Below, piece by piece: positions 43,114 through 52,388 of a stretch of 64,000 bases of DNA. How positions within the stretch are numbered: the first letter of the stretch is position 1; each line of letters opens with the position of its first letter. The position numbers were made by a program, and so were the translations under genes. Location of the stretch: contig NZ_PUEJ01000010.1 in assembly GCF_002982075.1 (NCBI RefSeq), forward strand, positions 1 to 64,000. Reading direction: 5' to 3'. This DNA comes from Labrys okinawensis. Its GTDB lineage: Bacteria > Pseudomonadota > Alphaproteobacteria > Rhizobiales > Labraceae. The notes beneath the pieces were generated by a model. The model saw only the letters and a program-made list of their open reading frames with translations, did no database searches and was not told the DNA's origin.

Positions 43114-43911
43114 CTATGAATGATCCTTGAGGAACTGCGCCAGATAAGTCAGGCACATCTCGCGCTCGTCCGGGGTCGCCTTGGCGAAGGCATCGTCATA
43201 GAGGTCGATGATCCACTGGTCGCGCTCGCCGTTGGCGCCGTCACGCGCCAAGGTCAGATACATCAGGCCGCGCGCGCCCTGGCGCGGCATGTCGTTGCCC
43301 GACAGCAGGAGATGGCCGAGCACGGCCTGTGCCTGGCGATGGCCCTTGTCGGCGGCCAGACGCAGCCAGCGGCCGGCCGTGATGGCATCGCGCTTTTGCA
43401 CGGCATTGCCGTCGAGATAGATGCGGCCGAGATTGTACTGCGCATCGCTGTCGCCGAAATAGGTGGCGGCATACTGGAACAGTTCGGTCGCGTGCCTGGG
43501 ATTGGGCTTCACCTCGTTGGGAATGCCGGAAACGTAATAGGAGCCGAGCGCAACGATCGCGCTGGAGACGAAGCGGGCCTGGGCGGTATCCGGGCTGTCC
43601 TCGCCATGGGCGTCGACGATGGCCTGATAGTAGTCGAACGCCTTCTTGTCGTCGCGGGGAACGCCGTCCCCTTCCGAATACATGCGCGCAAGCTTCCACT
43701 GGGCCAGGGCATGGCCCTTGCTGGCAGCGAATTCCAGCGCCTGGGACGCACCGGCGAGATCGCCGGCCTTATAGGCCCTGGTGCCATTGCGGAAGGCCTG
43801 CATCGGGGAAGGGTCGTCCGCCGGCGTCTTGGTGCCGTCGAAAGCCTGTGCTGCCACGCAGCCCAGGGACAGGAAGAGGCCAAGGCCGCTCGCACGCAGA
43901 AGACAGCGCAT
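43114..43911 (-). CDS. exoR: ExoR-like periplasmic Sel1-repeat regulator
   Basis: A 265-residue secreted protein: signal peptide to about residue 22 (VAAQA-FDG), then Sel1-type repeats throughout (ALAQWKLARMYSEGDGVPRD, DAQYNLGRIYLDGNAVQKRD, QAQAVLGHLLLSGNDMPRQ). The repeats, the IVALGSYYVSGIPN segment and the ending with RDQWIIDLYDDA match ExoR, which in rhizobia binds the ChvG/ExoS kinase in the periplasm and represses exopolysaccharide and acid-response genes. ATG 43911 gives the family length (about 268); ATG 44010 would add 33 residues. chvG and chvI are not in the window. Confidence 0.85.
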   Translation of the reverse strand: MRCLLRASGLGLFLSLGCVAAQAFDGTKTPADDPSPMQAFRNGTRAYKAGDLAGASQALEFAASKGHALAQWKLARMYSEGDGVPRDDKKAFDYYQAIVDAHGEDSPDTAQARFVSSAIVALGSYYVSGIPNEVKPNPRHATELFQYAATYFGDSDAQYNLGRIYLDGNAVQKRDAITAGRWLRLAADKGHRQAQAVLGHLLLSGNDMPRQGARGLMYLTLARDGANGERDQWIIDLYDDAFAKATPDEREMCLTYLAQFLKDHS

Positions 43912-44381
43912 CCTGGCAAGCGATTTGCCATGGCGCACCGGGACCCGATCGAGGGATCCGCCTGCCTGCCGGTCGGCCAAGAGAGAAATCTGGTTCATAG
44001 TGAAGGACATAGCCGACACTTCTGCCGATTCTTTGACCGATTCACGGCGGCTCTTCTGCCAAAGCCGCAAAGTTGATGGCTTTTTCGCGACGGCACCGTT
44101 CGGCCGGCGGAATCCCCCGGGCACGTGGACACGACCACGGGCCAATCCGGCGCTATCCATTGCGTGTTCGCGAAAAGCTCTATCCAAGTTCGACCGCCAC
44201 TCAAGCAACTCAACTACGTCCGGCACGCTGGAGAACTTGACGCTCCAAAATGCAGGCTGAATTCAGCGGTTACTTTGTGGCAGGAACGCGGCCAAGTCGA
44301 CGGCCCAAAGCCGTCAACGCAAGACTTCGAATCCGTGTTGCTCTATTGCCACACTGGACAGCGAAGCATTAACCATAGCAT
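43912..44381. other. Region upstream of exoR
   Basis: About 470 bases (371 if the longer exoR start is used) between exoR and the 3' end of the sulfatase gene. It should contain the exoR promoter on the minus strand. I see no convincing gene, operator or terminator; a TACGGCCGTA palindrome lies near the sulfatase stop. Confidence 0.45.
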
Positions 44382-45902
44382 TTACGGCCGTACGCGAGGA
44401 TAACGTGCCATCGCTTCCAGGTCGTCAAGGTCTATGGTGTTGCGCATATACTGTTTGGACGCGTCCTTGAAAGGTTGAAAGTCCCAAGAAGTCGCTTTTC
44501 CCGAGTTCAAGGCATCGTCAACCACGCGCCTGCGACGTTGGCTGGCGCGAACATCGGCATCAATAGCAGCAAGGTCCCAGCGCGTTTCTACGTCCTTACG
44601 GAAACCCGCGACGATTTCGGCATGGGCCGGATCAGCCGCAAGATTCGTCAGTTCGGCAGGGTCGGCAGTCAGATCATAGAGCTGATCGGGATCGGCAGGC
44701 GAATGCACGAATTTGAGGTTGCCGCGACGGAGCATCATCAAAGGCGCGATGGCCCCCTCGGCGAGATACTCGCCGCGAACCTCGTCATGTCCGCCTTCCC
44801 CGAGACAATGCGGCACCAGGCTGGCTCCGTCGATGCCGTTTAGCTCCGCAGCCGCTCCGGGCTCGGCCATATCCACCAGCGTCGGCAGGATGTCGACCAG
44901 CGATACGCTGGCCTCGACCCGGTGCGGGCGATAGAGTTGGGGCGCGGTGATGATCAACGGCACGCGGGCCGAGCCCTCGAACCAGCTCATCTTGTACCAG
45001 AGGCCACGCTCGCCCAGCATTTCGCCGTGGTCGCCGGTGAACAGAATGATCGTGTCCTTGTCGAGGCCCGTCGCTTCCAGGGCCTTGAGCAGCTTGCCGA
45101 CATTGGCGTCGACATAGGAGATCGCGCCGAAATAGGCATGCCGGGCATTGCGGATGTGCTGGTCGGTGATCTCCGCCTTGTCCATGTCGCAGACATGGCG
45201 CAGGCGCCGGGAGTGCGGATCGAGCTCCTCGACTGGCACTACGTGGCCCGGCAGGGGAATATCCTCATTGCGATAGAGATCCCAATAGTCCTGCGTGATC
45301 GCATAGGGATCGTGCGGATGGGTCAGCGAGGCCACCATGCAGAAGGGGCGCTTGTCGGGGCTGCGCACATGTTCATAGAGCGCCCGCTCGGCCGCGAATA
45401 CCACCTCGTCGTCGAAATCGAGCTGGTTGGTGCGCACGCACAGGCCAGCATCGGTCACCGAAGACATATTATGATACCAGCTCGGGCGCTCCTGCGGATG
45501 GTCCCAATCCGGCGTCCAGCCATAGTCCGCCGGATAGATGTCGGTGGTCAGCCGCTCCTCGAAACCGTGCAACTGATCCGGCCCGCAGAAATGCATCTTG
45601 CCCGACAGCACGGTGCGATAGCCCGCGCGCCGGAGATAATGCGCCCAGGTCGGAATGTCGGCGCGGAATTCGGCGGCATTGTCGTAGACGCCCGAACGGG
45701 ACGGCAATTGCCCGCTCATGAACACGGCCCGCGAGGGCGAGCACAGAGGCGAGTTGCAATAGGCGCTGTCGAAGACCACGCCGCGCTCGGCCAGGGCCGT
45801 GATGTTGGGCGCCTTGACGAGATCGAAGCCGTGCACCGGCAGGAAAGCCGGGGCGAGCTGATCCACCATGATGATGAGAATATTGGGCTTGGACTGGGAC
45901 AT
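44382..45902 (-). CDS. betC: Choline-sulfatase-type sulfatase
   Basis: A 506-residue sulfatase. The formylglycine site is CSPSR at residues 54-58 in NSPLCSPSRAVFMSG. The calcium/metal residues are seen in MVDQLAP near the N-terminus and FTGDHGEMLGERGLWYK near 290-306. The C-terminal extension with YMRNTIDLDDLEAMARYP is the choline-sulfatase-specific tail, so choline-O-sulfate is the likely substrate, giving choline for betaine synthesis and sulfate. No signal peptide, as expected for cytoplasmic BetC. betA and betB are not adjacent. ATG 45902 gives the family length. Confidence 0.88.
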   Translation of the reverse strand: MSQSKPNILIIMVDQLAPAFLPVHGFDLVKAPNITALAERGVVFDSAYCNSPLCSPSRAVFMSGQLPSRSGVYDNAAEFRADIPTWAHYLRRAGYRTVLSGKMHFCGPDQLHGFEERLTTDIYPADYGWTPDWDHPQERPSWYHNMSSVTDAGLCVRTNQLDFDDEVVFAAERALYEHVRSPDKRPFCMVASLTHPHDPYAITQDYWDLYRNEDIPLPGHVVPVEELDPHSRRLRHVCDMDKAEITDQHIRNARHAYFGAISYVDANVGKLLKALEATGLDKDTIILFTGDHGEMLGERGLWYKMSWFEGSARVPLIITAPQLYRPHRVEASVSLVDILPTLVDMAEPGAAAELNGIDGASLVPHCLGEGGHDEVRGEYLAEGAIAPLMMLRRGNLKFVHSPADPDQLYDLTADPAELTNLAADPAHAEIVAGFRKDVETRWDLAAIDADVRASQRRRRVVDDALNSGKATSWDFQPFKDASKQYMRNTIDLDDLEAMARYPRVRP

Positions 45903-46048
45903 GACGAGCCTGACGCTGGGCTGGATTCGCAAAGGGGAATAGCAATTGTCGGAACACATCGCGAGAAGGCCTTGCTCGCATCCGACACGGGCTGGCCTCA
46001 ATGGTGCATTTGGGCTTATACGGACGGCCCTATTTTCGGGAGATCGTC

Positions 46049-46756
46049 ATGTCCCCTGCCCGCCTCACCACCCTTGCCTTCGACGCCGACGACACGCTCT
46101 GGCAGAACGAGCAGTATTTCAGGACGGCCGAGGAGGAATTGGCAAGCCTGCTCGCCGATTATGCCGATAAAGAAACCCTGCAGGCGCATCTTCTGGAGGT
46201 CGGCAAACGCAATGTCGTGAGCCATGGCTTCGGCATGAAGACCTTCACCTTCTCGATGATCGACACCGCCATCGAGATCAGCAACGGCCAGGTGCCGGCG
46301 CCGGTGATCGGGCGCATCCTGGCACTCGGCAAGGAAATTCTCAACCATCCGGTCGAGTTGCTGCCGGGCGTCGCCGACACGCTGGAAAGCCTGGCGGGCA
46401 GCTACCGGCTCATCCTCATCACCAAGGGCGACCTGTTCCACCAGGAAAACAAGATCACCCAGTCCGGGCTGCGCGGATTGTTCGAGGCGGTTGAGATCGT
46501 CAGCGAGAAGAGCGCCGATACCTATGCGCGGGCCTTCGCCCGGCATGGCGAGGGCCCCGAGGCCTCCATGATGATCGGCAACTCGCTGAAGTCCGACGTG
46601 ATTCCGGCTCTCCGGGTCGGCAGCTGGGGTGTCTATGTCCCCCACCCGCTGACCTGGGCCTTCGAACACGCGGAAGCGCCGCTGCACGAGCCCCGCTTTC
46701 GCGAGATCGAGGTCCTGACGCAGACCGTCGACCTGATCCGGGCGATTGAGGAATAG
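46049..46756 (+). CDS. HAD family hydrolase
   Basis: A 235-residue haloacid-dehalogenase protein. Motif I is FDADDTLW with Asp12 as nucleophile and Asp14 as acid; motif II is ILITKGD; the later motifs are SEKSADTYARAF and MIGNSLKSDVIPALRVG. A helical cap follows motif I. The start is fixed by GGGAG 8 bases before ATG 46049. It is divergent from the choline-sulfatase gene. The type resembles YjjG or phosphoglycolate phosphatase-like enzymes, but the substrate is unknown. Confidence 0.88.
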   Translation: MSPARLTTLAFDADDTLWQNEQYFRTAEEELASLLADYADKETLQAHLLEVGKRNVVSHGFGMKTFTFSMIDTAIEISNGQVPAPVIGRILALGKEILNHPVELLPGVADTLESLAGSYRLILITKGDLFHQENKITQSGLRGLFEAVEIVSEKSADTYARAFARHGEGPEASMMIGNSLKSDVIPALRVGSWGVYVPHPLTWAFEHAEAPLHEPRFREIEVLTQTVDLIRAIEE

Positions 46757-46791
46757 GAATGCAGCGGGCCGCCCCCGACGGGCCTGCGACC

Positions 46792-47391
46792 TCACGCCGG
46801 CCTAAAAATCCGCGCCACCGAGCCCCCCGGAAAAGTGGTCGAGCTGATGGGCTTGAGGCGCCTTGGCAAGGTGATGTCGGAAAAGATCGACAAGCCCTTG
46901 CCGAGAGCCACCGGATGCACCAGCAGGAAGTATTGATCGACCAGTTCCCGGGTGATGAGGCTGCGCGCCAAGGCGGCACCACCATGGGCGATGATCGGCT
47001 TGTCGTCGCGGGCCTTCATCCTGGCGATCTCGTCGGCCAGATCGCCGCCGGCCACATAGGCTTCGCCCCAACTTTCCGCGCCCGGCTGCAGCGGTTCAGT
47101 TTGGCTGCTTTCGGCGGTGGCCGCCTTCAGGATTGCCGGCCCCTGTTTTGAGAAGACCGCCTTGGGAATCTGGTTCATCGGCGGCGCGAACACGGTGGTG
47201 GAGGTCGGCCAATAAGAGGCCATGACCCGGAAGGTATGGCTGCCCATGACGTGCAGGCTGGCATTCCAGACATTTTCCAACTTCCAGGCCATGGCCTCCT
47301 GGTCGCCATCGAATATCCAGCCAACTTCGCCGTCGGGGCCGCAGACGAAACCATCGAGCGACATGGTCATCGCCAGGATCAATTCTCTCAT
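46792..47391 (-). CDS. Dihydrofolate reductase-family (RibD C-terminal) protein
   Basis: A 199-residue protein of the DHFR/RibD-C superfamily: ILAMTMSLDGFVCGPDGEV at the N-terminus, HVMGSHTFRVM in the middle and IIAHGGAALARSLI near residue 135 as the dinucleotide-binding loop, followed by VDQYFLLVHPVALGKG. Stand-alone members are NADPH-dependent reductases of uncertain substrate and are not the essential FolA. It converges with the HAD gene and is 75 bases downstream of the gamma-glutamyltransferase gene on the same strand. Confidence 0.85.
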   Translation of the reverse strand: MRELILAMTMSLDGFVCGPDGEVGWIFDGDQEAMAWKLENVWNASLHVMGSHTFRVMASYWPTSTTVFAPPMNQIPKAVFSKQGPAILKAATAESSQTEPLQPGAESWGEAYVAGGDLADEIARMKARDDKPIIAHGGAALARSLITRELVDQYFLLVHPVALGKGLSIFSDITLPRRLKPISSTTFPGGSVARIFRPA

Positions 47392-47466
47392 TGCGTTCTC
47401 CTCGTGCCTATCCGCCCCAAGGACGTATGAGATCGACCGGTCCCGACACCGCAGGGAGTCGGGGGC

Positions 47467-49053
47467 TCAATAACCGATGGCAAGCCCGTCCTTTCTCGGA
47501 TCGGAGCCGCCGGTCAGAGTTCCCCTGTCCCAATCGACAAGAACCATCTGTCCGCCGCCAAGCGCCTCCTCGGCAGGGCCGACCTTGTGGCCGCGAGCCT
47601 CCAGCGCGCGGAGCGTGGCCGCGGGAACACCGCGCTCGGCGATAAGTTCGCCCTTCTGGTAGAAAACCCGCGGCAGATCGATCGCGGCCTGCGGATCCAT
47701 GCCGTAATCGAGCAGATTACTCAGCACATGGACATTGCCGAAAGGCTGGTAATCGCCTCCCATCACCCCAAACGGCGCGACCACGCGGCCATTGCGGGTC
47801 GCCATGCCGGGCATGATGGTATGAAGGGGGCACTTGCGCGGCGCGATGCAGTTCGGATGACGGCGGTCGATGCGAAATCCCTTGCCCCGGTTCTGCAGGA
47901 CGATGCCCGATTTCGGGCCGACCAGGCCGCTGCCGAAGGAATGATAGGTCGAATTGATGAAGCTGACCGCATTCCGATCGCGGTCCACCACCGAGAGATA
48001 GACGGTATCCGATGGTTCCATCACCGCCGCCGGCAGTTCCGCGTTGGCGATGGCCGGATCGATCCTGCCCCTCAACCCGTTGGCATAGGACGAGGACAGC
48101 AGGGCGTCGACGGGAACCTCGACATGATCGGGATCGGCAATCAACTCGTCCCGGATCCCATAGGCAAGGCGCCCGGCCTCGACCTCCAGATGCAGCCGCT
48201 CCGCCCCCAGCGGGTCGAGCCCGGCGAGATCGAAACCAGACAGCAGGTTGAGCATCACCAGGGCCGTCAGCCCCTGGTTGCTCGGCGGCATCTGCCAGAC
48301 ATCGGTGCCGCGATAGCTGGTCCTGACAGGCTCTACGTACTCGCCGCCGGCGGCAGCGAAGTCGTCGAGGGTGTGCAGTCCTCCTATCTTGCGCAGATGG
48401 GCTACCAGATCCTCGGCAAGTTCACCCTCGTAGAAAGCCGCCCGCCCGTTGGCGGCGATGAGGCGTAGGCTCCTGGCGAGTTCCGGCTGGCGATGGACGT
48501 CGCCCGCCCTGGGAACGGCGCCGCCGGGCAGAAAGATGCGGGCAGCCGTGGCATCTTGCGCCAACAGGTCCTTCGCTTCGTGCCAATCGGCCTCGACCCG
48601 GTCATGGATCACATACCCCGCCTCGGCATAGTGGATGGCGGGGGCCAGCACGCGCTCGAGCGGTGTGCAGCCGTGATCGGCCGAAAGGCGGCACCAGGCA
48701 TCGATTGCGCCGGGAATGGTGACGGCATGCGGACTGTCGGCCGGTATTTCCGTAAAGCCCTGCTCCTCATACCAGTCGATGGTAGCCGCTCCTGGCGCCC
48801 GGCCGGCACCATTATAGGCGAGCACCGAGCCTTCTCCGCCGGGCACATAGAGGCAGAAACAGTCGCCGCCAATTCCCGTCGACTGCGGCTCGACCACCGC
48901 CAGGACAGCGGAGGCGCAGATTGCCGCGTCGATGGCATTGCCGCCCTCCCGCAACAGGGTCAGGGCGGCCGCGCTGGCCAGGGGGTGGGAAGTTGCGACC
49001 ATGACGTCCATGGCGCGGACGGGCGAACGGCCCGGAAGCTGAAAATCCCTCAT
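47467..49053 (-). CDS. Gamma-glutamyltransferase family protein without signal peptide
   Basis: A 528-residue N-terminal-nucleophile hydrolase. The early motif ATSHPLASAAALTLLREGGN and VEPQSTGIGGDCF are typical. The autoprocessing Thr stands in SDTVYLSVVDRDRNAVSFIN near residue 350, aligned with Thr391 of the E. coli enzyme, followed by the FGSG loop. No signal peptide is visible, so it is probably cytoplasmic, unlike classical periplasmic Ggt. Its ATG overlaps the GntR regulator stop by 4 bases, and a polar amino-acid ABC operon is divergent, so it may cleave an imported gamma-glutamyl compound (inference). Confidence 0.88.
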   Translation of the reverse strand: MRDFQLPGRSPVRAMDVMVATSHPLASAAALTLLREGGNAIDAAICASAVLAVVEPQSTGIGGDCFCLYVPGGEGSVLAYNGAGRAPGAATIDWYEEQGFTEIPADSPHAVTIPGAIDAWCRLSADHGCTPLERVLAPAIHYAEAGYVIHDRVEADWHEAKDLLAQDATAARIFLPGGAVPRAGDVHRQPELARSLRLIAANGRAAFYEGELAEDLVAHLRKIGGLHTLDDFAAAGGEYVEPVRTSYRGTDVWQMPPSNQGLTALVMLNLLSGFDLAGLDPLGAERLHLEVEAGRLAYGIRDELIADPDHVEVPVDALLSSSYANGLRGRIDPAIANAELPAAVMEPSDTVYLSVVDRDRNAVSFINSTYHSFGSGLVGPKSGIVLQNRGKGFRIDRRHPNCIAPRKCPLHTIMPGMATRNGRVVAPFGVMGGDYQPFGNVHVLSNLLDYGMDPQAAIDLPRVFYQKGELIAERGVPAATLRALEARGHKVGPAEEALGGGQMVLVDWDRGTLTGGSDPRKDGLAIGY

Positions 49054-49793
49054 GGTACATCTTCCTGAAACGGGTTGGGCAGAAGATCGATCGGCGCGTC
49101 GTCCCCATCGACGGTCCCCGCATCGGCGTCCTCGAGCAGCAAGGCATGCTGGACCGAGCGCAGGTGCCGTCGCATGGCGGCCTCGGCCGCCGGCGGATCA
49201 TGCCGGGCAATGGCATCGACGATCTGGCGATGATGGAGCGTGAGATCCTCGAAGCGCTCGGCTGTGGTGGGATCGTTGCGCAGACGTCGCCAGGCGCCCT
49301 CCTCCCGCACGGCGTTCAGGCTGTCGAACACGGCGAGGGCAAGGGCATTGTGCGTCGCTTCGGCAATGGCCCTATGCAGGCGCACATCCCAGATGTCCCA
49401 GGTGGCGGCATCGCGGGCGGAGGCGCTCTTGTCGAGGAGATAGCGCAGATTGTCGATATCCATGCGACTTGCCCGCATGGCCGCGACCCGGGCATAGGTC
49501 GGCTCCGTCCACAGGCAGAGGTCCATGAGTTCGGCCGGGCTGGTGCTGGCGGTGATCAGCGACATGCCCAATTCCCGTTCGGGCGGGCGAGTGCCGACGA
49601 AAGTGCCCTTGCCGACATGCCGCCACAGGCGCCCTTCGGCTTCCAGCTGCGCCAGTCCGAGCCGGAGCGCGCGGCGGCTCAACCCAAGCCGCAGCATGAG
49701 ATCGCGTTCAGGCGGCAGGCGACTTCCGGGAGGATAGGCGCCTCCATTCAACAGGCTGCGAAGGCTCTGGGTGGCTTGCTGTTTGCTATTCAT
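49050..49793 (-). CDS. GntR family regulator, FadR subgroup (FCD domain)
   Basis: A 247-residue repressor-type protein. The winged helix (residues about 8-75) contains GAYPPGSRLPPERDLMLRLG and LSRRALRLGLAQLEAEGRLW; the helical FCD domain has the ligand/metal pattern in DVRLHRAIAEATHN and HHRQIVDAIARHDP. It overlaps the gamma-glutamyltransferase gene by 4 bases and is divergent from an amino-acid ABC transporter. Several CCAAT/ATTGG half-sites in the shared promoter (49799-49916) are probable binding sites, so it likely regulates itself, the enzyme and the transporter. Confidence 0.9.
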   Translation of the reverse strand: MNSKQQATQSLRSLLNGGAYPPGSRLPPERDLMLRLGLSRRALRLGLAQLEAEGRLWRHVGKGTFVGTRPPERELGMSLITASTSPAELMDLCLWTEPTYARVAAMRASRMDIDNLRYLLDKSASARDAATWDIWDVRLHRAIAEATHNALALAVFDSLNAVREEGAWRRLRNDPTTAERFEDLTLHHRQIVDAIARHDPPAAEAAMRRHLRSVQHALLLEDADAGTVDGDDAPIDLLPNPFQEDVP

Positions 49794-49798
49794 TGCGT

Positions 49799-49818
49799 AA
49801 CCAATTTAAGTATTGGTT
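49799..49818. promoter_or_regulatory. Palindromic operator candidate 1 (GntR regulator)
   Basis: AACCAAT (49799-49805), six bases, ATTGGTT (49812-49818): perfect 7-base arms, beginning 6 bases upstream of the regulator's start codon. The position suits autoregulation. Confidence 0.45.
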
Positions 49819-49887
49819 CCATAGATTAGTATTGATTTTCTGGGATTGTCCATACGATTCTTCTTGCTGGCATGCCAATGTTATGTC

Positions 49888-49916
49888 CCAATATTGGTAT
49901 CAATTAAAAAATTGGT
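49888..49916. promoter_or_regulatory. Operator candidate 2 with repeated ATTGGT sites
   Basis: A perfect palindrome CCAATATTGG (49888-49897) runs into ATTGGTATCAAT (49893-49904, palindromic except for two positions), and another ATTGGT is at 49911-49916. It lies 41 bases before the transporter gene start. The shared half-site with candidate 1 suggests one regulator. Confidence 0.45.
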
Positions 49917-49956
49917 CCCAAACAGGGGCCGGAAACAAGCCATCCGGAGCAACACC

Positions 49957-50793
49957 ATGCGCGCATTCCGTGCCGTACTGCCTCGCCTTCGCCCTGACTT
50001 TGCTTTCCTGTCGGCCAGCCTTTTGGCGGTGAGCATAACCACCACGGCCTGGGCACAGCCTGTCCAGCCGCCCGCTGCCATTGCCGAAGCCAAAAAGATG
50101 GTGATCTGCGCCGATATCGGATCGCCGCCGCTTTCCTTCTACAAGGACGACGGTTCGTTGGCCGGTGCCGAGATCGAGCTCGGCAATGCCATCGCCAAGC
50201 AACTGGGCGTCAGCGCGGAATGGAAGCAGGTACAGTTCGACGGCATCATCCCCGCTTTGATCGCCAAGCAGTGCGACGTGATCATGTCCGAGCTTTACGA
50301 CAAGCCCAAGCGCCGCGAGGTCGTCGATTTCGTCGACTATCTCGCCTCCAGCCAATCCCTCGTGGTGTTGAAAGGCAATGCGAGCCATATCTCAGGGCTC
50401 GCAGACCTTTCCGGCAAGAAGGTTGCTGTGGAGAACGGCACAACGATCCAGTCCCTGGTCGACGACGAGAACAAGAAGCTCGCCGGCGAAGGCAAGGCGC
50501 AGGCCCAGGTCGTGGTGTTTCCCAAGGACACCGATGCCTTTCAGGCCCTGCGTATCGGCCAGGTCGATGCCTATGGCACCACGATCAAGACGGCCGGCTA
50601 TTATTTCAAGCAGGCACCGGATCTCTTTGAAATGGGCGGCGAACCCTTCGCCCAGGCGATCATCGGCGCTGCCTTCCGCAAGGATGACACCGAGCTGCAG
50701 AAGGCCTTCGCCGCGGCGCTCGATGCCGTCCGCAAGGACGGAACCTACAAGAAGATCCTGGAGAGCTGGGGCATCGAACGCGACGCCTTGTGA
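49957..50793 (+). CDS. Amino-acid-type ABC transporter substrate-binding protein
   Basis: A 278-residue periplasmic binding protein of the polar amino-acid family (family 3). Signal peptide to about residue 34 (AWA-QP). The mature domain opens MVICADIGSPPLSFYKDDG and has AGAEIELGNAIAKQLGV and CDVIMSELYDKPKRREVVDFVDY, the region that usually binds the alpha-amino and carboxylate groups. ATG 49957 has GGAG about 9 bases upstream. First gene of a three-gene transporter operon. Confidence 0.92.
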   Translation: MRAFRAVLPRLRPDFAFLSASLLAVSITTTAWAQPVQPPAAIAEAKKMVICADIGSPPLSFYKDDGSLAGAEIELGNAIAKQLGVSAEWKQVQFDGIIPALIAKQCDVIMSELYDKPKRREVVDFVDYLASSQSLVVLKGNASHISGLADLSGKKVAVENGTTIQSLVDDENKKLAGEGKAQAQVVVFPKDTDAFQALRIGQVDAYGTTIKTAGYYFKQAPDLFEMGGEPFAQAIIGAAFRKDDTELQKAFAAALDAVRKDGTYKKILESWGIERDAL

Positions 50794-50802
50794 GGTCTTG
50801 CC

Positions 50803-51566
50803 ATGAACTTCAACTGGGCCTTCTTTTTCCACTATTTGCTCGAACCCTCCAGCATCTATCTGCACGGTCTCTGGCTGACGCTCAGCATCAGCATCGTCGC
50901 GCAGATCGTCGGCACGAGCCTTGGTCTGTTCGTGGCCCTGGGGCGGCTGTCATCCTGGCGGATCCTGCAGGCGTTCGCCGCTTTTTACGTCTGGGTGATG
51001 CGTGGCACGCCGCTGCTGGTGCAGATCGTGTTCATCTACACCGCCCTCGCCGCCGCCGGCATTCTGCGCTTTCATGACATCGATTTCGGCTTCATGATGC
51101 TGCCGGGCAATGTCCAGGCGGGCATCATCGCCCTCAGCCTCAACGAAGCCGCCTATATGGGCGAGATCATCCGCGCCGGCATCACTTCGATCGATCGAGG
51201 GCAGACCGAAGCGGCCAAGTCGCTCGGCATGACGCCCGCCAAGCTCCTGCGGCGCATCATCCTGCCCCAGGCGGCGCGGATCATCATTCCTCCGCTCGGC
51301 AACAACTTCAACGGCATGCTGAAGAGCACCACGCTGCTCAGCGTGATCGGCGTGCCCGAACTCCTGCTGGCAACCCAGATGGTGACGTCGGCGACCTTCC
51401 GCGTCTTCGAACTCTATTCCGTGGTCGCGCTCTACTATCTCTCGCTCACCACCCTCTGGGGTTTTCTCCAGCGCATTATCGAGGCCCGCTTCAGCACGCC
51501 TTTTGCCGAGACGCGCAGCAAGGCGCCGCGCCGGCGGTTTCTCACCAGCCTGTTCGGAGCCAGTTC

Positions 51567-51570
<4 letters not shown>
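50803..51570 (+). CDS. Amino acid ABC transporter permease
   Basis: A 255-residue permease of the HisMQ/GlnP family with five to six membrane spans. The EAA loop is visible as EAAKSLGMTPAKLLRRIILPQAARIIIPPLGNN (split here at residues about 137-168), preceded by LNEAAYMGEIIRAGI. A single permease gene means the channel is a homodimer. It starts 9 bases after the binding-protein gene and overlaps the ATPase gene by 4 bases. Confidence 0.93.
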
Positions 51571-52343
<773 letters not shown>

Positions 52344-52356
52344 TCGGCCTTATTGA

Positions 52357-52386
52357 TGTGCCGGTCTGAAGACCGGCACACATTTT
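52357..52386 (+). terminator. Rho-independent terminator of the amino-acid ABC operon
   Basis: Perfect 10-bp stem TGTGCCGGTC (52357-52366) and GACCGGCACA (52371-52380) with loop TGAA, then CATTTTCATT. It lies 13 bases after the ATPase stop and right before the convergent valS 3' end. Confidence 0.8.
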
Positions 52387-52388
52387 CA

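Noticed and set aside
42765..43156. Overlapping open frames on both strands between the cyclase and exoR genes
   Set aside because: Both products are basic or Ser/Arg-rich with no family character, no good ribosome site and no reason to prefer either strand.
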